Positions 1 through 10,428 of a stretch of DNA of 58,352 nt are shown here, one piece after another. Source of the DNA: Acanthamoeba lenticulata (Eukaryota > Discosea > Longamoebia > Acanthamoebidae); the NCBI GenBank assembly GCA_002179805.1, contig NAVB01000004.1, positions 1-58,352 on the forward strand, written 5' to 3'. Position 1 is the stretch's first letter; every line of letters starts with the position of its first letter. The position numbers and the translations under genes are program-made. The notes beneath the pieces are model-generated. The model saw only the letters and a list, made by a program, of their open reading frames with translations. It was not told the origin of the DNA and did no database searches.

Positions 1-80
1 GCCTTTGGCCTCCTCCTCTCGTCCCATCGGGGGTGTAATTTGTGATCTTTTTTTATCGGGGGGGGGGCTCGTGGGGACAG

Positions 81-3000
81 ATGGCCGAGTTCACGCCGCC
101 GTCGGGACCGTCGCACCCGACGGGCACGTACACGCTCAAGGCCAGCTGCCTGCCGCTGTTCGACCCCTACTACCTCCACTACACGCGGCAGGAGCAGCAG
201 GCCGCCCTCGAGGTCTACCACGCCATGGCCAAGAAGCTCCGCCCCTCCCACGTAACGGCCCTTCCTCCCCCTCTCTCTCTCTCTCTCTCATAGCCCATCC
301 TTCCCTTTCATCGTCCGCGTCATCGCCACGTGACGAGGACCCTTGGGGTTGCCGTCAGACGTAGACCTCCTCCTCAACCCGCACCTCACTTTACGCTGAT
401 GAATGATGATGATGATGCTGGTGCTGCTACTGCTACTGCAGGCGACGGGGGTGGGGCTGCCGGGCTTGCGCGAGGTGCCGGAGGTGATCCGCGAGGGCGT
501 GGCGGGGCTCGTGTATTCGCGCACCCTCCTGGCCATCATCTTCTCGATCCTCCACCACATCCGGGCCGCCCGTCTCCCCAACCAGGTTCGTCTCTTCCTC
601 GTCCCCCTCCATCTCCTCTTCTTTCGTGTTGCCCTTCCTCGATTGAGACCCGATATGTTCTTTTATTTATGAGTTCTTCTGGTGATCCACTACGTCATCA
701 TCATCTTCAACATAATCCGTTGTCCTTGTCTGACATGTCCTTGCCGTAGCCCTTCCGTCCTAGCGATGCGCTGTGGACGGCGCCGAGCGACATCGGACTG
801 CTGCACCCGGCTCTCACGCTCCTCAAGCTCGCCCTCCAGTTCCACGCGGCACAGCCCGGCGCACCGGCCGCTCGTGCGTCTCTCTCTCCCCCCCCCCTCT
901 TTTCTCGTTGCCAGCGCTGCTGGTGTCTCGGATCGCCTGACCGCGCGCGTAATGACGATGATGATGATGATGATGACGCTCAGAGACGATCGGGGAGGCG
1001 CGCTCTGTGAGTAGCCTGTTCGAGGTCGAATTCCCCGGCGAGGACCCGGCGGTGAACATGTGCCAGGAGTTTGTGCTCCGCCACCAAGAGCCGCCCGTGC
1101 ACGAGAGCATCCTCATGCTCCTCTTCCACGTGCGTCCTCGTGTCCCCCTCCCCCCCCCTTAATCTCCTCGCCTTCACGGGTGCTGATATGTATGTGTGCC
1201 TCCTATGTGTGTGTGTGTGTGTGTGGAACACGTGTGCGCGTATGCGCGTGTGTTTCCTGCGTGTTTGCGGCGATGGCGGGAATGGACCGCAGTTGCGGGG
1301 GATGGAGAGCGAGGATCTGGCCGAGTACCGCGATGCCCTGACCGAGGTGATCGCCCTCGTGGAGGCGCACGGCGGACCGGCCGTGCAGGCGGCCCTCGAG
1401 CAGCTGCGCGCCCACCTCGACGAGGAGCAGCGCGCCAAGGCCGAGGCCCAGCAGAAGGAGGAACTCCGCAAGCGGCGCATGGAGGAGAACAAGGCCCGGC
1501 AGCAGGCCATCCTCGCCCGCTTCGCCGCCAAGCAAAAGGCCTTCATCGAGACGACCGCCAAGGAGCCCGGCCTCGCCGACGCCGATGAGGCCGAGGCCGA
1601 GGTGGCGACCTCTGTGGTGAGCGGCGAGGCCGGCGAGCTCGCTGCGACGACCGCGGAGGCGGGCGGCGCCGACACGTCGGAGGACCTGGCGTGCGTGCTG
1701 TGCAAGGAGGGCGCCCAGCCGGGCAAGGGCCTGGGCTACGTGGCCCTCGTGCAGCACTCGCACGTGCTCCCCGTGGCCAAGCGGCAGCACTTGGGCAAGC
1801 TCTACGCGCCCGAGGCCCGCCTCCTGGCCGACTTCCTCCGCCCCGCCTCTGCTTCGTCTTCGTCATCGTCATCATCATCGCCGGCAGAGGCGTCGCGCGA
1901 CAAGGGCAAGCTCAAGGCTGACGAGGCCCAGGACGAGGGCGCCCGCGAGGACGAGGCCGATGAGGTGGAACCCCACGCCACGGAAGCGACCGCCCAGACC
2001 GAGTCTGATGCGTCGTCGTCAGCGGCGGCAGAGACGACCAATGTCGCGGCCGAGGGGGAGGACGCCGAGGCGCGCAAGCGGGAGGCCGAGGCCACGCGCG
2101 AGAAACGCGCACGGGCGCGCCGCTGGCGCGCCGAGCTGCAGCGCGAGGTGGAGGGAAGCGGCGGCGCCTTTGTCAACTCGTGCGGCCACGTGATGCACGC
2201 CGAGTGCCGCCACCAGTACAGCCTCTCGGTCGCGCGCGACGCGGCCCTCGGACGCCTGACCCTGGACCCCATGCTCACCCCCTCGGCCCTGGCTCAGGTC
2301 CCCTCCTCAGTCGCGCCCTGATTGGCTGCCTAAATGTTCTCACACGTATGAGCCATGGTCGGGACAGGGCGCGTTCCGGTGCCCGCTGTGCCGATCGCTG
2401 GCCAACGGGCTCATCCCGTGCGTGGGGCGCGCGACTTCCCGTGGCGAGCCGGGGACTCGCGAGGGCGACGGCGCCACCAACCACGCCGATGATGGCGGCG
2501 CGTGGGATCGCTGGGTGGACGCTCAAGCCGCTGGCCGTCTCAGCGGCGACGAAGACGAGCACCGCATGGATGTGGTGGTTGGCGAGCAAGCGGAGGATGA
2601 GAGCGTACAAGAGGACGAAGAGGAGGAGACCGCACGTGCCACCCTCCACGACTTTGCCACGCGCGTCTACTGCGCGCAGGTGCGGCTCCCCACCACCACC
2701 ACCAAACTCCCCTTAATTGGTCCACTTCATAAATGGAGGCGTCCCCCCCCCACTCGCTCACTCGCGCGCGTGTGTATTGATATTGATATTGCTGTTGCTG
2801 TTCTGTGCAGCGCAACGTGGCGGTCGAGACCGTGGACCTCGTGCCGGCCGAGTTCGAGCCCCACCTGTGGTCGATGGTCGCCTGCATGATTTCCGCCTTG
2901 GAGCTCGCCGCTCGCCCCGTGCGTGTTCCACCGCCATCTTGCCACCACGGGGAGATCGCGGGGCTGGGAGGGGGAAGGGGCTCATCACTCGTGTGCGCGC

Positions 3001-4509
3001 GTGTGTGCTGTTATGTGTGTGTGTGTGTGTTGTGTGTGTTGTGTGTTTTTATTGTTTACTTCTCTCGGCGGAGACAGGACCCGGCAGCCGGAGGGAGCGA
3101 TGCGGCGGCGGCACCTGGTGCCACGGGCGGCGGGTGGAGCAGCCTGGCCAAGCTGGCCGACGAGCGGCGCGGGGACACGCTCCGCACGTTGAGCAGCACG
3201 CTGCTGACCTACGGGCGTCTCCTGCGCCGCAGCGACCCGGCCCGCCTCGCGCGCGCCGACCGCGTCCTCCGGGAGGTCCTCGGCTTCGTCGTGCCCCCTC
3301 CTGCCGCCGACTCGGACGTCGCCGACGCGCCCGAGGAGGAGGAGGAGGAGGCCAAGAAGGCGTTCCTGCGGGGCGACATGTTCGCGCACTTTGTCCGGCG
3401 CTTCTTCCTCGATCTCCTCCTCTTCCCCCGCCGTCGCCCGCACCAGGCGGACACGGCCCCCGAGCAAGCCCAACACCACCGCCACCAGGAAGAGGCTCTA
3501 TTGCGCTGGGCGCGGCTGCTCTACGTGGGGCGCCTGCTCCAGACCGTCGTCACGCTGGCGGCCACCTTCACCGCGCGCCCTCCCCGTACTTGGACCCCCC
3601 TCCCCCGAATTGAATCGCGGCCGCGAGAGCTCGGGCTCACCCGTCCATCCTCCCTCCTCATGATTGACGGTGATGACGGTCCACCGCGGACCAGAAGAGA
3701 GCGAGCAGGAGGAGGCGTCTCCCGCGGCCACATCGACGGCGCCACTGCCGCTGGCGGAGGGCGAGAAGGCGGCGCTGGGCGGCCTCCTCGATACCGTCGA
3801 GGCGGCCTCGGGCGGGGCACTGCGCGTGGCTCACGCCTCCTGGTCGCCCGCGCAGTGGGACATGTACGCCTCGCCCCTCCCTTCCCTCCTTCCGCCCGCG
3901 ACTGCACCAGCGGCCGCCCTCCAAGTAGTTGGACACCACCATGATGATGATGATGACGCCGCCAACACTAATTCCTGCCTACGCGCGCATTTAAGGTTCG
4001 TGGAGGAGGCCGCGCACCAGCTCCTCCCGTACGCCCGACGCGTGCTGCTCTTCCTTCACGTGTGCGGCGACGGCGTCGTCCGCCTCCGCGCTCCACCTGC
4101 CGACGACTTCCAGAGCGCGCGTCACGGTTCGTCCCCCCAACCACATCAAACCGAGGCCTCCTGGCTTTCATTCCACTCATTCTTTGTTTTGTTTTGTTTT
4201 GTTTGGGGCGCAGAGCTGGAGGCGCTGGTGGGGAGCCTGGGCATCGCTTCAGGCGGCGCCATCTTCTCCGTCGGGGCGCAGGGCGGCGCGACGGGCGGGC
4301 TCGCCCAGCGCTGGCTGCAGCAGCTTTTCGCCTCTGGCCCGTCTGTGGCCACACCGTACCCACCTCCCCCCACCCCAAATATTCGTTCTTCTTTGGCGCC
4401 CCCATGGGCTGACTCACAAGCAATTCCAAACGCAGGCGCGGGCTGATGCTGGTGGCTCCGGACCTCCCGTTCCACTTCCACCAGCGCTCGCTGCCCCACC
4501 TCTACCAGG
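81..4509 (+). CDS. UBR1/UBR2-type N-recognin E3 ubiquitin ligase, 3' part only
   Basis: E3 ligase of the N-degron pathway, which recognises destabilising N-terminal residues and ubiquitinates the carrier protein. Only the C-terminal half is in the window; 5' exons lie upstream. Exons: 81-251, 442-585, 750-873, 984-1129, 1293-2297, 2368-2679, 2811-2918, 3078-~3587, then three or four smaller exons to 4509. Family landmarks in order: TYTLKASC (human UBR1 TYTLKECC); a long charged helix around 1400-1560; the RING-H2, with CVLC near 1690, CGHVMHAEC near 2180 and, after an intron, FRCPLCRSLAN near 2376; then FLRGDMFAHFVRRFFLD and EEAAHQLLPYARRVLLF, both UBR1-like. The last exon encodes LMLVAPDLPFHFHQ, matching the UBR1 stretch just before its C-terminal zinc domain. 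That final domain (about 120 residues) is missing; a proline racemase fragment follows instead. The identity is secure; whether the gene is intact is not. Confidence 0.87.
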
Positions 4510-4577
4510 TTGGCACTTGGCTCAATCGAGAGAACCTAGCACTTTCCGTGGCTGACTTGGGGGGGGGGGACGCGCAG

Positions 4578-4883
4578 GGACCGGGGTGAGTGGCCGCCTC
4601 GCGTTGCTGCATGCCCGCAACCAAATTCACCCGCAAGTGCCCGCCGTGATCGAGAGCATTCTCGGGACGAGCTTCACCGGCATGGTGTCCCACACCACAC
4701 GCTTCGGAGGCTACGACGCCATCATCCCCGTCGTCTCCGGCACTGGTGCGGCAGCTTCGATTCGCCTTCTTCTTGAAGTGGACCTGACGCCTCCCTCTCA
4801 CAAAACGCGCAGCGTTCGTCACCGGGAGGAGTGAGTTCGTCCTCGACCCCGCCGACCAGCTGCGCCACGGCTTTATCCTTTGA
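4578..4883 (+). pseudogene. Proline racemase / hydroxyproline epimerase family, last two exons only
   Basis: Exon 4578-4745 and exon 4813-4883 splice in frame (G|CG codon) to give GTGVSGRLALLHARNQ, then IESILGTSFTGMV, YDAIIPVVSGTAFVTG and finally DPADQLRHGFIL followed by TGA. These are the conserved C-terminal blocks of the proline racemase / trans-3-hydroxyproline dehydratase family (GTGxSxRxALLHARGQ; GxxFxGxV; SGxAxxTG; DPLRxGFLL). The first exon starts in phase 1, right where the family's CGTG active-site motif would be split, so the cysteine and everything N-terminal of it are absent. Nothing upstream in the window encodes the other two thirds of the enzyme. Joining the preceding UBR exon (phase 0) to this exon hits a TGA within four codons, so the two are not one gene. 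Either a gene remnant or an assembly join. Confidence 0.72.
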
Positions 4884-4979
4884 GCGGGAACGAAAACTGA
4901 GGCGATGATGTGGTTAATGTAAACTTATCTAAGTTTTCTTATTCTTATAAGCTGTATAAGGTAGCACATGGCTATCTAT

Positions 4980-5554
4980 CTACATCGAGATGAGGCCGGC
5001 AACGGCGTTGGCGATGGTGAAGAGGGAGCTCACAGCACGAGCATCGGCCGCCGAGTTGGAGGACTCGGGGGAGGTGACGATCGAGCCGTCAGAGCACTGG
5101 CAGCCAGCCTCCTGGTTGTTCTGGTAGGCGCGGCAGCCGAGGTCCATGACGGCGTTGTAGAACAGCTCGGCCTGGGCGCGGCACGCGATCTTCTCGAGGT
5201 CGTCCTTGTCGTCGCAGACGTCCTTCATGCACTGGTCGAACAGGTCGTCGCACTGGTCCTTGGTGGTGTTGCAGCTGTGGTAGCAGATGTCGTGCTGGTT
5301 GCAGCACGGAGTAACACCGAAGGGCGCGTCGATGGATATGCCGTACGACCCTGTAGTTGTAGATTGGCGTCAGTGCCGTGCAAAATAGAAAAACATATAC
5401 ATAGCCAGTACGAACCACAGCCGTTGCTGGTCGGGATGAAGCCAGGGATGGCGCCGTAAGTTCCGCTGGCGCAAGTGGGCGCGCTGCAGGCCGAGCAGAG
5501 CGAGACGGCCACGGCCAAGAGGAGGACGATCGTGAGAGGCGAGCGAGAGAGCAT
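4980..5554 (-). CDS. Secreted phospholipase A2, group XII-like
   Basis: Hydrolyses the sn-2 acyl bond of phospholipids; expected to be secreted or in the endomembrane/phagosomal lumen. Two exons, 5416-5554 and 4980-5350, give a 169-residue protein. Residues 1-25 are a clear signal peptide (MLSRSPLTIVLLLAVAV...). The spliced junction gives NGCGSYG, followed by APFGVTPCCNQHDICY: the CCxxHDxCY motif carries the catalytic His-Asp pair. Downstream cysteines (SCNTT, QCDDLFDQCMKDVC, LGCRAYQ, GCQCSDG) follow the group XII PLA2 pattern, including the helix ending in a C-x-Y motif before the last cysteines. The size fits the family (about 170-190 aa). The 3' end faces the UBR/racemase region (convergent). 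The upstream 330 bp contain a TATA-like element. Confidence 0.82.
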
Positions 5555-5886
5555 TGCGAGTTTCTTATCAAGAAGCTTGATGAAGGAGTAGAGGGTAGAG
5601 GGAGCTGTAGTTGTAGTGAACTGTAGAGTGCGCTGATTGTAGTGATTAGATCATCTGATGGTTGCGCTTTTTATGAGCAGTTCCGACCTTGTCTGTGACC
5701 ACAAGCCCAGCACCTTTTGATGGAAATTTAGGCCAACAGGAGCAAAAAAGGGCCGAGAATGATGTATTTTGGCGAAATTTCAGGCAAGGGCTTCTCTCCT
5801 GCGGAGTTTGCAAGCAGCGTGGAGTTTGTCAACATGGCAAGTTGATGGTCAGCGCACGTGCCTTACTGAGGTCTTTCATCTAGTGC
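5555..5886. other. Intergenic: PLA2 promoter / 3' flank of next gene
   Basis: This stretch holds the PLA2 5' leader and promoter and the 3' flank of the glycosidase-like gene, which is transcribed towards it. I see no conserved coding block. A TTTTGGCGAAAT motif near 5766-5777 resembles an E2F half-site, but it is isolated. Confidence 0.5.
5667..5675 (-). promoter_or_regulatory. TATA-like element upstream of the PLA2 gene
   Basis: On the minus strand the sequence reads CATAAAAAG, about 113 bases upstream of the PLA2 ATG. Acanthamoeba TBP uses TATA boxes, so this is a reasonable core promoter candidate. It is a short AT-rich match in a GC-rich region; no transcript data support it. Confidence 0.35.
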
Positions 5887-8800
5887 TCAACACGAGCAGG
5901 ACGGCGGGAAGCTGGTTTGGCAGGTCAGCAGGGCCGAGGAATCTTCCCCCACGCGGCATTGGATGGTCAACACGTAGGGCGGGTAGGCCTGCTGCTGGAC
6001 CGCCGCCATTTGCACCACCTCACCAGGCCTTCCGGCCAGCCGCGCCGAGAATCTGTGCGCCAGCGCACATCGCGTGTGTGTGTGTATGTGTGCGTGTGTG
6101 CGCGTGCGTTTGAGTGAGAGATGATGATGAGGGCAGAGGAAGATGATGAGAGAAGAAAACGAATATCGCGTAACTGGTGAGCGGCCACGTTGAGGGCCAG
6201 GATGCGCTGGCGGGACATGGTAACGAACTTGCCCACCTCGCCCAGCAAGCTCCAGCCATCGCTCAGGACCGGCGCCACCACGTAATACTTGAACCCGACA
6301 GTCCCTGCTCCGCCACCATTAGCACCGTTTTCATCATCGCACGCATCGTCTTTGGCTGGCCCACGACGGGCGAGAGGGAGAGCACGGTACCGTTCATGCG
6401 TGGCTGTGCGGCGATCCGAATGGGCTGCGACGCATTGAAGACAGCTACCGAGCGCGGCAGGTTGTGGAAATTAAACGCCACGTACTCGCGCGTCGGGGCC
6501 TCCTCCCTCCCCAGGTCCTCCGGCTGGAGACATCACATCACCATCGCCCCCCCCAATCATCTTGAAGATGGCCATAAAATGGGAATGACCGTACGTGGAG
6601 GATGATCTCGTAGGGGAGGTCGGCAGCAAGGACATAGTGCCACGTGAAGCGTTGAGTGTCCGTCGCCACAAAGGACGACACCGAATGCCACGCCTGCGCC
6701 ATCGCCATCATTACCACCACCATTATCATCGTTATCACTCGTGTGTTGGTCGATGTGACATGCAGGCGACAGCGATAGACAAGAGAAAAAGAGGGAGGGA
6801 AAGGTGACGTGTCGCGCCTGGATGGGATGAGACGGATTCCAGCCCGGGTGGTACTGCATCGCAAACGCCAAGTCGAGGGGCAACGCCGGCCTGTACCGTT
6901 GCCCCCCCCCCAAAGATGTTTGTCATTCCTCCGGTCTGGGCGTGATAGCCCGCTGGGATGATGTCGGACCGATCAGGCTTGAGGAGGGTTCCATCCTGGC
7001 GGCAGGTTCGCATCACCCGATCTGCGAGGGTCAGGGAGAGGGTCATTCGTAGGTGATGGTGAGAGGCAGTTCGCGCCTGGGAAGGACCACTCGGAGGTTC
7101 ACGGACCGGCGTCAACGTGCCCGATGCCGTCGGAGAAGCCCACGGGGCCGGTGCTGAGGGTCGCCACGAGGGCCTGCAGCTCGGCGTTAGGTTCCACGCA
7201 GGGCGTCTTGTAGGGACACCCTGGCTCATATCTGCCACGTCACCCAACACAGACATGACGGTGATGGTAAGTTCTTATCTGAGTGAATCTTGGAGGAAAG
7301 GCACGCACCTGGAATTACTCCAGAAGGTGTCCTTGAAGGGAATCAGCCCCAGCGCATGGTGCAACATGGACGTGTACCCGATCGCCCATTGGTCGTTCCC
7401 CGGCTGCAGTGATGCCCAGCCGCCAGTCAGTTCACGTCGGCGACGAAGATGATGAAGGTGGTAACTTGTGTTTGTTAAGAGGGGGGAGCCCAGGAGGAGT
7501 ACCTGGTAATCGTCAGAGGCGCGGGAGGAGATCACCTGCATCACTTCAAGCGATTGCAACAGGTGGCGATGCAGCGGCATGCAGTACTGCGCCGCAAGAC
7601 GAAGCAAGCCCGGCCGTCAGAGCTCCCGAGCAAGAAAAGGGATCCAGTTGAGATCGTACCACGATGGTGATGTCGAGCTTCAGAGCGGCATCGCCCATGG
7701 CCAGAAGCCACTGACGGGCGCTGGTGATATTGGTGCGCGTGTTGCTCATCTTCATGTAGGTCGTGACCAGCCAGTCTTGCTCGTAGACCGCAAGGCCCCA
7801 GGGCTTGGCCTTGCCCATCATGTACTCGTACAGGCGCGGGTCAAGCGGCAACGCCATGTCGACATCGGGTTCGATGATGCACTCGAAATCCTGGCAGTAG
7901 TCGTTCTTGGCCGCGAAGTAGCGGTTGTGGAGTGTCAGTGGCGCCTTGCCGAGGGCCTCGTACACGGCGGTCATCCCGTCCCTGCTTGCAAGCGTTCGTG
8001 AGCGATTGTGATTTGCGCGATGGACGCGAAGCGATGCGTACGGGAAGACCGAGGGCATGGGCTCCCACAGGACCAGGGCCTGGCTGGCTGTGTCCTTGTA
8101 GTACCACCACGAGTCTGCAGCACCGGAACGGGATGCATCGCGAGATGAGAAGTCAGGCGATACAAGACCATTGTAGGAAGCAGATAGCAGGCGGGACCGA
8201 ATTCGTAGTTGTGGACGGGGAGGCGAAGGGAGTCCAGATAGCGTTTGACGTTGGCCATGGTCTGGGCGTAGTTCTGGCCAGCTTGTGTGTTGTAATAGTA
8301 GTACGCCCCGTTGTCCGTCCAGTAGCCTGATTTGCCGAGAGAAAGGAACGTTCCTCACACGTTCATGGTCGCCAGTTCAATCGGGCAGTATTCAACAACA
8401 ACAAAGCACGAACCGAGGAACTTGGTCGGGCTATCAGCTTTCAGGCTTGCCCGTCGCTTTCCGTACTTGTTGAGCAGGATGTCGCCCCACTTGTACAGGG
8501 TATCCGCAACACCCTGGAGCGCGACCAGCGACAAAGAAGCGCAGAACCAAGGAATCATGAATGAATGATTGCCTCATTCAACAAGAAAGGAGGAAGAAGA
8601 GCAAAGGGCCGTACATCACCATAAACGACGATGGTCTGGTAGACGAAATCTGTGGGTACCTCCCTCAGCGTGCTCTGCCGTACGCGCTCGCATGAGTGCT
8701 CTCTCACACAGGGAAAAGGTGTGGGGTGGTGGGTCCAACGAACGAGAAGGCCGCAGGCAAAGCGGTGCTCGAGGTGAGAAGAGAAGGACTGCGAGGCCAC

Positions 8801-9876
8801 CATGAATTGACCCAATGGCGACACCACCATGGCACGTGCCGCCCTAGCCATTTGCGCATCCGCACTCAGAACCAGCGGCGAGGGACGTGGCGTGTGACGC
8901 GGCGGCGTTCGTACTGGTTATGGAGCACCAAGGGGAAGCCGCCTACGGCGCCTGATGGGAACGATACCCCTTGGTTCCACTTGCCCACCACTGTACCGCC
9001 CGGTAAGCTTCTCGTTCTTCTTTGCGAGACGAACAAAACGACAGAATGGGAGCATTGTACCAGGCACGGCGAATGTGTTGACAAAGGTAAAGTAGTGCAG
9101 GTCGGCCGCAACGGTTGACGGATCACCGCTGTGAATGGTGGGAAACGCGCTCAGGACTTCTTGGTTGTCTTCGCTGCGGCTGGTGCTGCCGTTGGGGAAG
9201 CGTTGCCCGAAGATGGCGACTGCTTGCTCAGAAAACACTTGAATCTGGCCAGGTCTGGCGTGAGTTTATCGGCGCAGGACATGCAAGTAAAGAAGAGTGG
9301 ATCTAACGACGTACTGAGGTTTCGAAGATGAACGTGGAGCCACTGTACCACCCAAAGTAGGAGGTGGTGTAGGGACCCAGGCGAGGGTCGTGACCGTTTT
9401 GTTGCCTTCTCCTCGCCACTTTATAAAGCGTGAGCGCAATACTGACATGAGGTGGCACAGAAGAACCGCATACCCTTCATCGGGCGTGAGTTGTTGAGCG
9501 TTGAGTGAGAGTCATACCAAACACCACCAGATTGCAGCGACGTGCGGTCTGTAGGCCCGTGATGGTGATTAGGAAAACTGGCTAACGGCCCCCTAGGGGG
9601 TACTTGCGTGGCATACCGCTTACAAGCCAACGTTGTTTGTTGACGTCAATTGTGAACGTGCCATCTTCTTGATCGATGGAAACAGCAAAGGTCTCTGCTG
9701 CATTGCTTCCTGCAACCAGCTCGCCGCTGGCCCAAGCTTTGAGGAGGGGAGAGGGGAGCTTAAAAAACTGTGCCCAACAAGCGTGTGCGGATGTGGCGGT
9801 GGTGCAAACCCCACGAGGAGCACAACAAGAGTGCTAGCAGAGGTGCAAGTAGGAGGCAGCTGGCTCCACGGTACAT
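5887..9876 (-). CDS. Large secreted glycosidase-like protein of an uncharacterised eukaryotic family
   Basis: Many small exons. Exon 1 (9810-9876) and exon 2 (9624-9736) give a signal peptide MYRGASCLLLAPLLALLL... then AWASGELVAGSNAAETFAV. Later blocks: PRLGPYTTSYFGWYSGSTF (~9330), VFSEQAVAIFGQRFPNGS (~9210), KWNQGVSFPSGAVGGFPL (~8950), AMVVSPLGQFMVASQSF (~8800), YKWGDILLNKYGKRR (~8470), TDNGAYYYYNTQAGQNYA (~8290), SWWYYKDT (~8100), LTLHNRYFAAK (~7900), FECIIEPD, LAVYEQDWLVT (~7780), QYCMPLHRH with SSRASDDYQ (~7570), TSMLHHALGLIPFKDTFW (~7330), VATLSTGPVGFSDGIG (~7150), GFKYYVVAPVLSDGWSLLG (~6250). The last exon is 5887-6052. I recognise homologues with this motif series in amoebae and other protists but know of no assigned function. 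The aromatic- and Asp-rich strand ends (DNGAYYYY, EQDW, ASDDY) look like a TIM-barrel glycosidase of the GH31/GH36 type; that part is inference. About 650-720 residues. Confidence 0.7.
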
Positions 9877-10106
9877 GGTCTGAAGCTTTGCGCTACGCAA
9901 GAAAGGCCACAAGACGCGATTAGGCGGGCGGACCACTCACGGACAAGGAATTCCAGCACTGCGCCCATCAAATAACTCTGCGTGGCGACTTCCCGCCGGA
10001 CGATTGTGTTCGGGAGGTCATGCAAATAAAAGATCTTCTATCCCCAAGTGACTTGCTGTCTAGGCGAGTAAGATGGGTACTCCGGAAGAGAAGCAAAAAG
10101 GGAAGC

Positions 10107-10110
10107 AAAA
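10107..10110 (-). terminator. Pol III terminator of 5S gene 1
   Basis: A run of four T on the minus strand starts three bases after the mature 5S 3' end, with a second T5 run about 15 bases further on. This is the standard RNA polymerase III termination signal. Confidence 0.75.
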
Positions 10111-10112
10111 GG

Positions 10113-10231
10113 AGGATACGACACGGTGGATTCCCGGGTGGTCGCCCACCCCAGTACTAACACCGCCTGGCGCAGCTTAACTTCGCTGTTCGGATGGGAA
10201 GCGGTGCTTTCTCCGCAGTATGGCCGTATCC
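10113..10231 (-). rRNA. 5S ribosomal RNA gene, copy 1
   Basis: On the minus strand the 119-nt sequence begins GGATACGGCCATACTGCG and ends CCACCGTGTCGTATCCT. The ends pair to form helix I. The internal GAACAGCGAAGTTAAGC block (loop A/helix III) and the GGTGTTAGTACTGGGGTGGG block (helix IV/V, TFIIIA region) are canonical 5S. The length and nearly every base match the Acanthamoeba 5S rRNA as I recall it, which identifies the genome. Transcription is by RNA polymerase III from an internal control region. The gene stands alone between two protein genes, not in the rDNA unit. Confidence 0.97.
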
Positions 10232-10428
10232 GCTGGTGAAAGAACACTCTGGCCATGCAATGGTGACCGCGAGCCCCTGCTGCGAAAAGCGGTGGCCAAC
10301 AGCCGGCACGTGCGTACACACACGAGGAAGTGCTGCCAACGACAATGATGATGATGAATAATTTCTTGTACGTTTGTCGAGATGGAGCTGATCTGTACAC
10401 AGAGGGAGAAGAGCAAATAAGAGTATCC

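Noticed and set aside
3010..3050. TG microsatellite, as also near 1205, 6067, 17635 and 18680, considered as a repeat feature or CRISPR-like signal.
   Set aside because: Short simple repeats inside introns, common in this genome; no spacer-repeat structure.
4180..4205. A TTTTG/GTTTT-rich tract considered as a Pol III terminator or mobile element remnant.
   Set aside because: It is the polypyrimidine-rich end of a UBR intron, immediately before an exon starting at the GCAG acceptor.
4432..4883. The idea that the UBR and proline racemase parts form one fusion protein.
   Set aside because: The UBR exon ends in phase 0 and the racemase exon begins in phase 1; direct splicing gives a stop within four codons.
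5766..5777. An E2F half-site-like TTTTGGCGAAAT upstream of the PLA2 gene.
   Set aside because: A single half-site, about 210 bp from the start and with no cell-cycle-related gene next to it; it can occur by chance.
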